From assembly GCF_001552735.1 (NCBI RefSeq), contig NZ_BCRT01000010.1, forward strand, positions 1 to 64,000: a DNA stretch of 64,000 bases, in the 5' to 3' direction. The position numbers and the translations under genes were made by a program. Each line of letters opens with the position of its first letter. Positions within the stretch are counted from its first letter, which is position 1. Source of the stretch: Sanguibacter suarezii NBRC 16159 (lineage in GTDB: Bacteria > Actinomycetota > Actinomycetes > Actinomycetales > Cellulomonadaceae). The notes below the pieces were generated by a model. That model was not told the DNA's origin. It worked only from the letters and a program-made list of their open reading frames with translations, and did no database searches. Below are positions 44,666 to 53,275 of the stretch, in pieces.

Positions 44666-45460
44666 GTGCGTATCGCTAGATTCACCACCGGTAATGACCC
44701 GCGTTTCGGCTTTGTGCAGACCGAGAACGGCAAGGACTTCCTCGCCGTGCTCAGCGGAGACCCGCTGTACATGCCCGTCAAGCCCACGGGCGAACGCATC
44801 GAGATCGGCGACGGCGTGCGCCTGCTCGCCCCCGTCATCCCGCGGTCCAAGATCATCGGGGTGGGCCGCAACTACGCCGACCACGCCGCGGAGATGGGCA
44901 ACGACGTGCCCGCCAACCCGTTGCTGTTCTTCAAGCCGAACACGTCGGTGATCGGCCCGGACGACCCCATCGTGCTGCCCGACTTCACCAGCGAGGTCAG
45001 CTACGAGTCTGAGCTCGCCGTCGTCATCGGCAAGGTCACCAAGAACGTCACCCCCGAGAGCGCGCTCAAGCACGTCCTCGGCTACACCGTCGCCAACGAC
45101 GTGACCGCCCGCGACGCCCAGCGCACCGACGGGCAATGGGCCCGAGCCAAGGGCTTCGACACCTCGTGCCCGATCGGTCCGTGGATCGTCACCGACCTCG
45201 AGACCGACGAGCTGCGCGTCACCTCCCGCGTCAACGGTGAAGATCGCCAGGACGGCAACACCCGGGACATGGTCTTCGACGTGGCCTTCCTGGTCTCCTA
45301 CATCTCGGAGGCGTTCACGCTGCTGCCCGGGGACATCATCCTCACCGGCACGCCGGCCGGCGTCGGGCCCATCGTGGCCGGTGACCGGGTCGAGTGCGAG
45401 GTCGAAGGCATCGGGGTGCTGAGCAACCCCGTGGTGCGCCGTAGCTACGACGAGGACTGA
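44666..45460 (+). CDS. Fumarylacetoacetate hydrolase family protein
   Basis: A 264-residue FAH-fold enzyme. Metal ligands are the Glu pair in S-Y-E-S-E-L-A-V-V and Asp in [11 protein letters not shown], with G-T-P-A-G-V-G-P near the end. Members include acylpyruvases and oxaloacetate tautomerases/decarboxylases. TAGGCT (44654-44659) lies 6 nt before the GTG, so it is likely leaderless. It is just upstream of gltX, a common actinobacterial order. Confidence 0.92.
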   Translation: MRIARFTTGNDPRFGFVQTENGKDFLAVLSGDPLYMPVKPTGERIEIGDGVRLLAPVIPRSKIIGVGRNYADHAAEMGNDVPANPLLFFKPNTSVIGPDDPIVLPDFTSEVSYESELAVVIGKVTKNVTPESALKHVLGYTVANDVTARDAQRTDGQWARAKGFDTSCPIGPWIVTDLETDELRVTSRVNGEDRQDGNTRDMVFDVAFLVSYISEAFTLLPGDIILTGTPAGVGPIVAGDRVECEVEGIGVLSNPVVRRSYDED

Positions 45461-45483
45461 CCCGGACGGGATGGGTAGTCTTA

Positions 45484-45505
45484 GGGGGGCCCTCACCGGC
45501 CCCCC
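45484..45505 (+). terminator. G+C-only hairpin between the FAH-family gene and gltX
   Basis: GGGGGGCC (45484-45491) pairs with GGCCCCCC (45498-45505) around a 6-nt loop, 23 bp after the stop. It has no T-run. It may terminate the upstream gene or lie in the gltX leader. Confidence 0.5.
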
Positions 45506-45540
45506 TTCGTCGTTCCTCGAGCCGAAACCCAGGTGTGTTC

Positions 45541-47070
45541 GTGTCTGCAGAGACCACCCCCGCTGTGCCCAGCTCCACCCCCGCGACCGGCAGCGACATC
45601 CGTGTCCGCTTCTGCCCGTCCCCGACCGGGACGCCGCACGTCGGGCTCATCCGCACGGCGCTGTTCAACTGGGCCTACGCCCGCCACACCGGTGGGACCT
45701 TCGTGTTCCGCATCGAGGACACCGACGCCGAGCGTGACTCCGAGGAGAGCTACCAGCAGATCATCACGGCGCTGCGCTGGCTGGGCCTGGACTGGGACGA
45801 GGGCATCGAGGTCGGTGGGCCGCACGAGCCGTACCGCCAGTCCCAGCGCGCCGACATCTACCAGGACGTCATCGCCAAGCTCGTCGAGGGCGGCTACGCC
45901 TACGAGTCCTTCACCACGCCGGAGGAGACCGAGGCGCGCAACGTCGCAGCCGGACGCCCCAAGGTCATGGGCTACGACGGCTACGACCGCGACCTCACCG
46001 ACGCCCAGAAGGCGGCCTTCCGCGCCGAGGGGCGCGAGCCGGTGCTGCGTCTGCGCATGCCCGACGAGGACGTCACCTTCACCGACCTGGTGCGCGGGGA
46101 CGTGACCTTCAAGGCCGGCACGGTGCCGGACTACGTCATCGTCCGCGCCAACGGCCAGCCGCTGTACACCCTGGTCAACCCGGTCGACGACGCGCTCATG
46201 GAGATCACCCACGTGCTGCGCGGAGAGGACCTGCTCTCCTCGACCCCCCGCCAGGTCGTCTTGTACAAGGCCTTGCTCGAGCTCGGCGTCGCAAAGGTCA
46301 TGCCGGCCTTCGGTCACCTGCCCTACGTCATGGGCGAGGGCAACAAGAAGCTGTCCAAGCGCGACCCCGAGTCGAACCTCTTCCTGCACAAGGAGCGCGG
46401 GTTCATCCCCGAAGGGCTGCTCAACTACCTCGCGCTGCTCGGCTGGTCGATCGCACCCGACAACGACATCTTCTCCCTCGAGGAGATGGTCGCCGCCTTC
46501 GACATCACCGACGTGCTTGCCAATCCCGCTCGCTTCGACCTGAAGAAGGCCGAGGCGATCAACGCCACCCACCTGCGCATGCTGGACCCCGAGGACTTCC
46601 GGGGCCGCCTCGTGCCCTACCTGCACGCCGCAGGCCTGGTCCCGGCCGACTCCTTCGCCGACCTCGACGCCCCGCGTCAGCGGCTCATCGCCGCAGGCGC
46701 CCCGCTCGTGCAGGAGCGCATGACGCTGCTCGGGGAGGCCCCGGGAATGCTGGGCTTCCTCTTCGTTGCCGACGACGCCGTCGTGATCGAGGACGAGGCT
46801 CGAGCCGCGCTGCGCGAGGAGGCTGCCACGGTGCTCGACCACGCGATCGAGACGCTGGCCGCCCTCGAGGACTTCAGCCCCGCCGCCCAGCAGGACGCGC
46901 TCAAGGCGGTGCTCGTGGAGGAGCTCGGCATCAAGCCGAAGTTCGCCTTCGCGCCGCTGCGCGTGGCGATCACCGGTCGCCGCGTGTCTCCGCCGCTCTT
47001 CGAGTCGATGGAGATCCTGGGCAAGGACGCGACCCTGACCCGTCTGAAGACGCTCCGGGCCAGCCTGTGA
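45541..47070 (+). CDS. gltX: Glutamyl-tRNA synthetase
   Basis: A 509-residue class I synthetase that charges tRNA-Glu and, in organisms with GatCAB, mischarges tRNA-Gln. The HIGH motif appears as P-T-G-T-P-H-V-G-L near residue 27 and K-L-S-K-R near 265. The GTG at 45541 is preferred, with AGG 6 nt upstream; GTG 45535 is the alternative. Both substrates, tRNA-Gln and tRNA-Glu, are encoded about 5 kb downstream. It overlaps the HAD gene by 4 bp. Confidence 0.96.
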   Translation: MSAETTPAVPSSTPATGSDIRVRFCPSPTGTPHVGLIRTALFNWAYARHTGGTFVFRIEDTDAERDSEESYQQIITALRWLGLDWDEGIEVGGPHEPYRQSQRADIYQDVIAKLVEGGYAYESFTTPEETEARNVAAGRPKVMGYDGYDRDLTDAQKAAFRAEGREPVLRLRMPDEDVTFTDLVRGDVTFKAGTVPDYVIVRANGQPLYTLVNPVDDALMEITHVLRGEDLLSSTPRQVVLYKALLELGVAKVMPAFGHLPYVMGEGNKKLSKRDPESNLFLHKERGFIPEGLLNYLALLGWSIAPDNDIFSLEEMVAAFDITDVLANPARFDLKKAEAINATHLRMLDPEDFRGRLVPYLHAAGLVPADSFADLDAPRQRLIAAGAPLVQERMTLLGEAPGMLGFLFVADDAVVIEDEARAALREEAATVLDHAIETLAALEDFSPAAQQDALKAVLVEELGIKPKFAFAPLRVAITGRRVSPPLFESMEILGKDATLTRLKTLRASL

Positions 47071-47825
47071 CCGCAGTGGACTTCGCGGGCCTCGGGCCCG
47101 TCGACGGGGTGCTCTTCGACATCGACGACACCTTGGTGAACACGAGGTCGGCCTTCGGGGCGGCGATGACCGCCGTCGCCGAGGTCTACCTGACCGACCT
47201 CCCGCGCGAGCGCTACGACGAGGTGCTCGCCGTGTGGCGCTCCGACTCTGACGGCAACTACCGCCGGTACACCCGGGGTGAGCTGACGCTGCGCGAGCAG
47301 CGGCTGATCCGGGCGAACCAGCTGCAGTCCGAGTTCGGCGGCGGGGCCCTCGCGGACTCCGACTTCGAGGCGTGGGACGCCGTCTTCGAGGCAGGCTTCC
47401 AGCAGGGCTGGGCCGCGCACGACGACGCCGTAGCCGCAGTCGCCGCCGTCCGCGAGCGTGGCCTGGCTGTGGGCGCGCTGTCCAACGCGGCCTTCGACTA
47501 CCAGGAGCTCAAGCTCGCTCGCACCGGTCTGGGGCACGTCCCCATGCTCGTGGGGCTGGACACCCTGGGCGTCGGGAAGCCCGACCCGCGCGTCTTCCTG
47601 GAGGCGTGCACCCGGCTGGGCACGGACCCGGCGCGCACCTTGTACGTGGGGGACGAGCTGGACCTGGACGCCCGGGCGGCCATCGCCGCCGGGCTCTACG
47701 GTGCCTGGATCGACCGGCCAGGCACCCGGCGCGGGGGAGTGCACCAGGAGGACCCCGCCGCGGCCGCCGCGGACGGCGTCGTCGTCATCTCGGCGCTGGA
47801 CGAGCTGGCAGCGTTGCTCGGCTGA
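47067..47825 (+). CDS. HAD family hydrolase
   Basis: A 252-residue haloacid-dehalogenase-fold phosphatase with the nucleophile motif [11 protein letters not shown] near residue 16, S-N-A in motif II, and G-K-P-D-P-R-V-F plus V-G-D-E-L-D-L-D in motifs III and IV. It overlaps gltX (GTGA) and so is probably translationally coupled. The substrate is unknown. Confidence 0.92.
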   Translation: MTAVDFAGLGPVDGVLFDIDDTLVNTRSAFGAAMTAVAEVYLTDLPRERYDEVLAVWRSDSDGNYRRYTRGELTLREQRLIRANQLQSEFGGGALADSDFEAWDAVFEAGFQQGWAAHDDAVAAVAAVRERGLAVGALSNAAFDYQELKLARTGLGHVPMLVGLDTLGVGKPDPRVFLEACTRLGTDPARTLYVGDELDLDARAAIAAGLYGAWIDRPGTRRGGVHQEDPAAAAADGVVVISALDELAALLG

Positions 47826-47834
47826 GGGGGCTGC

Positions 47835-48149
47835 CTAGGTGGGCTCGGTGCTGCCCGGGGCTCGACGCGGGATCCGCCCACGCACCGCGATCCACAGGCG
47901 CGTCGCCACCGAGCGCATGCGCCCGAGGAGCGTGGCCGCCCACGTGAACTCCGCGGCGAGGACAGTCACCCCAGCGAAGATGGCGAGCCATCCGGGGCCG
48001 GGGAGCACGAGCATCGCGATGCCAGCCAGGACGAGTGTTGACCCGACGATGGCGACGGCGATCCACCGGATGGGCTTGGGCAGCGAGCTGAGCGCGGTCC
48101 TGATGCGTGCGGGCAGCCCGTTCTCCGGCTCGTGGGGGGTGGTGTTCAC
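47835..48149 (-). CDS. PGPGW (TIGR02611) family membrane protein
   Basis: A 104-residue protein with two membrane helices surrounding the P-G-P-G-W signature (L-V-L-P-G-P-G-W-L-A-I) at about residue 53. The GTG at 48149 is chosen because CACGAT lies 6 nt upstream on the minus strand; upstream starts add an unconserved-looking tail. Function is unknown. It is convergent with the HAD gene. Confidence 0.8.
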   Translation of the reverse strand: MNTTPHEPENGLPARIRTALSSLPKPIRWIAVAIVGSTLVLAGIAMLVLPGPGWLAIFAGVTVLAAEFTWAATLLGRMRSVATRLWIAVRGRIPRRAPGSTEPT

Positions 48150-48239
48150 CCCCTGATCGTGCCAGGCCGGCCCGGCAACGACCAGCGACATCGCCGAATC
48201 GCTGCACGTCATGACCAGAACCACCACGACCTGCGGATC

Positions 48240-49175
48240 TCAGGCTGGCCGCGTGGCCGTCACCAGCGCGGCGATCTCGCGGACCGGGGCGCTCAGCTCG
48301 GCGCCGTCCTTCCACACCAGGCGCAACCGCCGGTCCAGGGCCAGCCCAGGGACCTCGATCCTCACCAGCGACCCGCGCGCCAGGTCGTCGGCGACCGCGA
48401 GCTCGGAGAGCACCGTCACGGTGTCGGAGTACTGCACGGCGGTCTTGAGCGCGGCCGTCGACCCCAGGTGAGGCAGGTGGTCGGGCAGGTGGACGCCGGC
48501 TGCCGCAAGACCGTGCTCGAGGATGTCCCGCGTGCCTGACCCTTCTTCACGGATCACCAGCCGCGCCGCGACGAGCTCGGCGAGCGAGGCGCGCGGCGTG
48601 CGTCGTCGGGCCCACGGGTGCTGAGGACCGACGATGACGACGAGGGTGTCGCGCATGATGGTGCGGCTGCGCAGGCCGCGCCGGACCGAGGCTCCCTCGA
48701 CGAAGCCGAGGTCGGCGTCGTCGGCCAGGACGAGGTCCATGACGTCGTGGGAGTTGCGCACGATGAGCTCGACGTCGGGACGCCGGGAGGTCTCCGCGCC
48801 GATCTGGGTGAGCCAGCGCGGCACGAGGTGCTCGGCGATGGTCATCGACGCTGCGAGGCGCACCCGCGGGGTCGGTGCCTCCCGGAGGGCGGCGACGCCC
48901 TGCTGGAAGCGGTCTGAGGCGTCCAGGACGGTCTGCGCCCAGGTGGCCACGGCACGTCCGGCGTCCGTCAGGGTCGTCCCGCGCGACGTCCGGGCCACGA
49001 GCTCGAGGCCCAGATCGCGTTCAAGACGGCGCATCGTGGCTGAGGCGCTCGGCTGGGAGATGCCCAGGGCGCGCGCCGCGGCGCTGATCGAGCCGTGCGC
49101 GTCGCTCGCCACGAGCACCTCCAGCGCGGCGAGGGAGGCGCGCTGCGGTCGTCCCACTGTCTGATCCTGGCCCAT
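48240..49175 (-). CDS. LysR family transcriptional regulator
   Basis: A 311-residue LysR regulator with N-terminal helix-turn-helix A-A-R-A-L-G-I-S-Q-P-S-A-S-A-T-M-R-R-L-E and a C-terminal effector domain. TAGGCT (49182-49187) lies 6 nt before the ATG and overlaps a T-N11-A inverted repeat. It is divergent from a yeiH homologue, the pairing seen with YeiE/CbbR-like regulators. Confidence 0.93.
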   Translation of the reverse strand: MGQDQTVGRPQRASLAALEVLVASDAHGSISAAARALGISQPSASATMRRLERDLGLELVARTSRGTTLTDAGRAVATWAQTVLDASDRFQQGVAALREAPTPRVRLAASMTIAEHLVPRWLTQIGAETSRRPDVELIVRNSHDVMDLVLADDADLGFVEGASVRRGLRSRTIMRDTLVVIVGPQHPWARRRTPRASLAELVAARLVIREEGSGTRDILEHGLAAAGVHLPDHLPHLGSTAALKTAVQYSDTVTVLSELAVADDLARGSLVRIEVPGLALDRRLRLVWKDGAELSAPVREIAALVTATRPA

Positions 49176-49176
49176 A

Positions 49177-49195
49177 GCCTGAGCCTATATCAGGC
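49177..49195. promoter_or_regulatory. LysR-type binding box (GCCTGA-N7-TCAGGC)
   Basis: Perfect 6-bp arms (49177-49182 and 49190-49195) contain the canonical T-N11-A pattern (T49180, A49192). The box overlaps the predicted -10 of the lysR gene, so binding would repress it, and it sits about 50 bp before yeiH. Confidence 0.7.
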
Positions 49196-49244
49196 GAAGG
49201 AACTGAGGGTTCTGCGAGGTCCCACGGTGCGCCAGGCTGGAGCC

Positions 49245-50381
49245 ATGAACGTCGCACCTCGGATCAACGCCCTCACACCCGGGCTCACACCCGCCCTCGG
49301 ACCCGGGCTCGCGCTCGCCCTCGTGGCGACCGCGGTGAGCTCGGTGACGTCCTGGGCGCTCGGAGAGGTCTCCGGCGCTGTGATCTCACCGCTCGTGGTG
49401 GCCCTCGTCCTCGGCGCCGTTCTCGGCTCGCTGCGGCGCACTCCCGCCACCGCCTCGGACGGGCTCGCCTGGACCACGAAGCACGTGCTGCGCGCCGGTG
49501 TGGTGCTGCTCGGTCTCAAGCTCTCCCTCGGCCAGGTGGCCGAGCTCGGATGGCGCGGCGTCGCGGTCATCGCTGCCACCGTCGCCTGCACGTTCCTCGG
49601 GACCCTCGTCGTCGGCAAGATCATGGGCGTGGCTCGGCTGACCCGGTTGTACGTGGCCACCGGATTCTCGATCTGCGGGGCTGTGGCCATCGCAGCGATG
49701 GCCGGGACGGTCCAGCCCCGCCAGCGCGTCTCAGCGGCACCCAGTGATGCAGGAGGGGCCTTGGGCAGCGGCGCTGCGGGCGCAGACGGCGCCGGCGTCG
49801 CCCTGGTGGACGAGCACGAGTCCGCCGACGCGCTCGGTACCTCCCTCGCCCTCGTGACCATCTACGGGTCTCTCGCCATCTTCGTGCTCCCTTGGCTGGT
49901 CTCTCTCCTGGGGCTCGACGACGCCCAGGCCGGCCTGTGGATCGGTGCCAGCGTGCAGGAGGTGGGCCAGGTCGTCGCCGCCGCCGGCGTGGTCTCGACC
50001 ACGGCGTTGGCCGCCGCCACTGTCGCCAAGCTCGCTCGCGTCGTGCTGCTCGCGCCGCTGACCGCAGGGGTGGCCCTCGGGCGCCAGGCCGGCGACGGTG
50101 CCCAGCCTGGCGACCGTGCCAAGGTCGCCCCGATCCCGCTCTTCGTGGTGGGCTTCCTCGCCGCCGTCCTGGTGCGCTCGACCGGGGTGCTCCCGACCGG
50201 CCTGCTCACCGTCGCCGAGACCGCGAGCAACCTCATGCTCACCGCCGCGATGTTCGCCCTCGGCACCGGCGTCGACCTCCGCCGGCTGGTCACCACCGGC
50301 GGACGGCCGCTCGCCCTCGGCGCGATCGCGACGATGATCGCCGTCGGGGTCAGCCTCGCCGGAGTGCTGCTGCTCGGCTGA
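49245..50381 (+). CDS. yeiH: YeiH family (UPF0324) putative sulfate/sulfonate exporter
   Basis: A 378-residue protein with about ten membrane helices and the UPF0324 motifs G-V-V-L-L-G-L-K-L-S, G-F-S-I-C-G-A-V-A-I-A-A and G-A-S-V-Q-E-V-G-Q-V-V-A-A. An Ala/Gly-rich loop (about 162-190) is inserted after the GFSICG motif. The ATG at 49245 has CAGGCT 6 nt upstream. It is divergent from its probable LysR regulator. Confidence 0.9.
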   Translation: MNVAPRINALTPGLTPALGPGLALALVATAVSSVTSWALGEVSGAVISPLVVALVLGAVLGSLRRTPATASDGLAWTTKHVLRAGVVLLGLKLSLGQVAELGWRGVAVIAATVACTFLGTLVVGKIMGVARLTRLYVATGFSICGAVAIAAMAGTVQPRQRVSAAPSDAGGALGSGAAGADGAGVALVDEHESADALGTSLALVTIYGSLAIFVLPWLVSLLGLDDAQAGLWIGASVQEVGQVVAAAGVVSTTALAAATVAKLARVVLLAPLTAGVALGRQAGDGAQPGDRAKVAPIPLFVVGFLAAVLVRSTGVLPTGLLTVAETASNLMLTAAMFALGTGVDLRRLVTTGGRPLALGAIATMIAVGVSLAGVLLLG

Positions 50382-50462
50382 GCGGGCGCTCGGCTGCGCG
50401 GGGGCCCGGCTGCTGAGCAGATGGTGGCCGGAGGGCGCTGGGCGGCCCGGGGGTGACCTTCC

Positions 50463-51116
50463 TCACCGGACGGTGGAGTCCCACCGCCACCGCGTCTGCC
50501 GGGCGCGGCCCGGCAGCGCTATGCGACCCGTGCACCACAGCAGCGCCGCTGCCGGCCGGGCGCCCGGGGGATGAGCGAAGAGCCGGGTCACTGCCCGCAG
50601 GGCGGGACCTTCCGGGATCGGCAGGTCCCCTGCGGGGGTGACGTCCACGCCGAGCCCGCGTGCGACGTCGAACCCGTGCGCGAGCAGCTCGATCACGCCC
50701 ATGGCGCCGAAGCCGGGGCCGTCCGAGAGGCCGTGCGGGTGGAAGGCGCGGGCCTCCGGGCGCGCGCACGCCACCTGGGTGGCGAGCAGCTCGGCGGAGG
50801 CCAGCAGAGTGTCGGTGAGCCCCCCCACGCCGCTGGACCGGTCCACCCGGGCCACGTCGTCGCCGCCGTCGGCAGCGACCAGAGGGAGGTAGTCGTGCTG
50901 AGGCTGGCCGGCCAGCTGGAGCGCGTAGGCGAGCATGTCGTCGACGACGTGCTCACCGGTGCGCCAGCAGGTCCACGTCACGTCGCCGGCCGGAGCGTCC
51001 AGGTCACCGCCCTCGCCGGCGCGCAGCACCTGGGCGAACCAGTGCGCGCTGGTGCGCACGTCGTCGGCCGTGACGGGGCCGGGCGCGGGCTGGTCGCCCA
51101 CGAGGAGGTCAGCCAT
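50463..51116 (-). CDS. DinB-like / maleylpyruvate isomerase family protein (MDMPI type)
   Basis: A 217-residue protein with the metal-binding helical bundle of mycothiol-dependent maleylpyruvate isomerases: W-T-C-W-R-T-G-E-H-V-V-D-D-M-L at about 52-66 and A-H-G-F-D-V-A-R-G near 150. The ATG at 51116 overlaps the 3' end of the methyltransferase gene by 8 bp, so the two form an operon. The family suggests mycothiol-linked chemistry. Confidence 0.82.
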   Translation of the reverse strand: MADLLVGDQPAPGPVTADDVRTSAHWFAQVLRAGEGGDLDAPAGDVTWTCWRTGEHVVDDMLAYALQLAGQPQHDYLPLVAADGGDDVARVDRSSGVGGLTDTLLASAELLATQVACARPEARAFHPHGLSDGPGFGAMGVIELLAHGFDVARGLGVDVTPAGDLPIPEGPALRAVTRLFAHPPGARPAAALLWCTGRIALPGRARQTRWRWDSTVR

Positions 51117-52035
51117 GGTTGTCCCCTGGTGTGTGAGAGGCCGGCAGCCGGTCGGCGCGCCAGCACTGGGCATCGTAGGGCAGCTCGATGACATCCCTGC
51201 CGCGCAGGTCAGGGTGCGTGCTCGTGAGGTGGTCGACGGCGTCGAGCAGCTCCTCGCGGCTCGCCTCGTCGAGGGTGAGGAGGTAGCTGCGGGAGGCGGC
51301 CAGGGCGCGCAGGTCCGCGGGCGTCATGGTGGCGTGCCAGCGGAACGTCGTGTGCTCCAGCGGCCCGAAGCGCGCACCGGTCGCCGCGAGGCTGCCGGGG
51401 GCAGCCTCGGACGTCCCCAGGTCAGGTGGCTGATAGCTCGGGGCGAGGGTGTCTCCGCGGTGGATGATCTCGGTGAACTCGCGCACCCAGTCCGTCGTGT
51501 TGTCCCGCACGTTCCACACCACGCCCAGCCGCCCGCCCGGGCGCAGCACCCGGGCGATCTCGGCGGCTGCCGGGTCCGGTGAGAACCAGTGCCACGCCTG
51601 CCCGACGACGACCGCGTCCACGCTGGCGTCCGGCAGCGGGATCGACTCGGCGGTCCCTGCCACGGCGGTGGCCCGGGGGAGCGTCCGCTCGAGCTCGGCG
51701 CGCATGGCCGGCGACGGCTCGACCGCTGTCACCTGCAGGCCGCGCTCGAGCAGGCTCCGGGTGAGCTTCCCGGTGCCGGCGGCGAGATCGAGCACATGGG
51801 TGGTGGGCCCGGCGTCGGCGGGGAGCAGCCAGGCGACGGCCTCGGGCGGGTACTCGGGGCGGACCTGGGCGTAGACCTGCGCGCCGAGCTCGAAGGACTT
51901 CGCACGGTCGTCACGCGAGGCTGGGTCTGCGGCGGGGCGGACGGGTGCCACTGGGTCTTCGCTGGCGCGGACGGGCGCGGTTGGGGAGCCGGGCCCGGCC
52001 GGTTCCGGGGTCTCGCCTGCGAGGTTCGAGGTCAT
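51109..52035 (-). CDS. Class I SAM-dependent methyltransferase
   Basis: A 308-residue methyltransferase with motif I V-L-D-L-A-A-G-T-G-K-L-T at about 88, V-T-A-V-E-P-S, and G-Q-A-W-H-W-F, which is common in the Methyltransf_11 group. The first 45 residues are Pro/Ala-rich. The ATG at 52035 has CACGGT 6 nt upstream on the minus strand. The substrate is unknown. Confidence 0.9.
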   Translation of the reverse strand: MTSNLAGETPEPAGPGSPTAPVRASEDPVAPVRPAADPASRDDRAKSFELGAQVYAQVRPEYPPEAVAWLLPADAGPTTHVLDLAAGTGKLTRSLLERGLQVTAVEPSPAMRAELERTLPRATAVAGTAESIPLPDASVDAVVVGQAWHWFSPDPAAAEIARVLRPGGRLGVVWNVRDNTTDWVREFTEIIHRGDTLAPSYQPPDLGTSEAAPGSLAATGARFGPLEHTTFRWHATMTPADLRALAASRSYLLTLDEASREELLDAVDHLTSTHPDLRGRDVIELPYDAQCWRADRLPASHTPGDNHG

Positions 52036-52288
52036 GGTCTGACCGTGCCACGCCGACGGGCTGCGGTCTACCGGATTGTGGCGCCTGGTGGGGGCGGGCG
52101 GGGGGCGGCTGGCGGGTGGGTGTCCGTCGGAGCGAGGCGTCCGGTGGGAGGGGCGGCTGGTGGGGGTGCAGCGGTGCGAGGCAGGGCCGGTTTGGTGGAT
52201 CGGCCGAGCGTCCGGTAATGTTTCCGTTCGGTGCGGCACACGGAAACGCCCTGCGAGAGCGGGACGATTCGGTGGAAGTCAGCATCAT
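52036..52288. other. Intergenic region with possible tRNA promoter
   Basis: The first 160 bp are G-rich with no coding signal. TAATGT (52216-52221), with a weak TTGGTG 18 bp upstream, could be the tRNA-Gln promoter. GTTTCCG (52220-52226) and CGGAAAC (52241-52247) form a 7-bp inverted repeat in the presumed 5' leader. Confidence 0.4.
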
Positions 52289-52360
52289 TGGGGTATGGTG
52301 TAATTGGCAACACATCGGTTTCTGGTACCGACATTCTAGGTTCGAGTCCTGGTACCCCAG
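52289..52360 (+). tRNA. tRNA-Gln (CTG anticodon)
   Basis: A 72-nt cloverleaf. The acceptor arm TGGGGTA pairs with TACCCCA, the anticodon stem TCGGT/ACCGA encloses loop TTCTGGT (anticodon CTG), and the T-arm contains GGTTCGAGTCC. The discriminator base is G and CCA is not encoded. With gatCAB and gltX present, this tRNA is probably charged through Glu-tRNA(Gln). Confidence 0.95.
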
Positions 52361-52467
52361 CGCAGAATTTCTACGCTTTTCACGGTGTCACAACCGCGAA
52401 TAACATGATGTAGAGTTCTCAATCGGAAGTTGATCACCGGCTGCAAAGCAGGAGATCACGTCCATAG

Positions 52468-52540
52468 GCCCCCATCGTCTAGCGGCCTAGGACGCCGCCC
52501 TCTCACGGCGGTAACACGGGTTCAAATCCCGTTGGGGGTA
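52468..52540 (+). tRNA. tRNA-Glu (CTC anticodon)
   Basis: A 73-nt cloverleaf. The acceptor GCCCCCA pairs with TGGGGGT (G1-U72 wobble), the anticodon stem CCGCC/GGCGG encloses loop CTCTCAC (anticodon CTC), and the T-arm contains GGGTTCAAATCCC. The discriminator is A. It follows tRNA-Gln by 107 bp of A/T-richer spacer and shares its terminator. Confidence 0.96.
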
Positions 52541-52546
52541 CAACGC

Positions 52547-52576
52547 AAGGCCCGACCGGTTCGCCGGTCGGGCCTT
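52547..52576 (+). terminator. Terminator of the tRNA operon
   Basis: A perfect 13-bp stem (52547-52559 with 52564-52576) capped by a TTCG tetraloop and followed by TCTT. It starts 6 nt after tRNA-Glu. Confidence 0.9.
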
Positions 52577-53275
52577 TCTTGTGTCCCCACCGGACCCGCC
52601 GCCACAGGTCCCCGCCCCCGGCCGCCCCGAGTGCCACACATCACACTCCCGCCACCCCTCGCCCCCTCCCTCCCGCCCCCTGCCCCCGCCCAACTCGTGA
52701 CCCGCTCGCCGAACTCGTGAGCCATCCGCCGAACTCGTGAGCCAGGGCAGTTCTCGGGGCCGTGAGCCGGGCTGACTCACGAGTTCGCGAGGTGGCTCAC
52801 GAGGTGGAGGGCTCGGTGATGAGCTTGCGGGGATCAGCCCGGCGCGCCCAACCTGCATCCAGCCCCGAATCGCGCCGTGGCGACCCGTGAGCTGGTGGGT
52901 CGCCCGCCGAACTCGTGAATCACCTGCCGAACTCGTGAGCCAGGGGCGTTTCAGGGGCTGTTGGCGGGCCTGGCTCACGAGTTCGCGGGGTGGTTCACGA
53001 GTTCGTGGGGAGAGGTGGGCGTGGGGTGGTTCACGAGTTCGCGGGGTGGTTCACGAGTTCGTGGGGAGAGGTGGGCGTGGGGCGTCGGGCGCGGGGGAGT
53101 GGTGGCGGCGGAGACTGCGGCGGGGAAGTCTCCTGGGGGCATCCATGGGGTGCTCCCAGGGGGAATGGCGACGGGGCGTGCTGGGGACCGGGGCGGGGTG
53201 TCCCGCCTGGGGTCTTCAGCACGCCCCGTGGGGTGGCGCGGTGGGTTCGGCCTCGAGGGCCGGGCCGGTGGTGGA
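52577..53275. other. Gene-free region between tRNA terminator and ltbR
   Basis: No coding region is supported. It contains repeat cluster B (described separately), with C-rich sequence before it and G-rich, low-complexity sequence after it. Confidence 0.7.
52691..53060. repeat. Intergenic repeat cluster B (GAACTCGTGA element, copies 2 and 3)
   Basis: Two 96-bp units lie at 52711-52806 and 52909-53004. Each has GAACTCGTGA twice 20 bp apart, then TCACGAGTTC twice 20 bp apart, with 46 bp between the inner starts, as in cluster A. The last inverted copy of the first unit is degenerate (TCACGAGGTG), and a variant forward copy precedes it at 52691. In the second unit the inner arms extend to 15 bp (52929-52943 with 52970-52984). 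The 36-nt cores begin GCCAGGG in both. Further inverted copies at 53031 and 53051 arise from a 56-bp tandem duplication. Confidence 0.9.

Noticed and set aside
52289-53060. Integrated element at the tRNA genes
   Set aside because: Both tRNAs are intact, and there is no integrase, no direct repeat of a tRNA 3' end and no foreign gene nearby. Only the intergenic repeat units are present.
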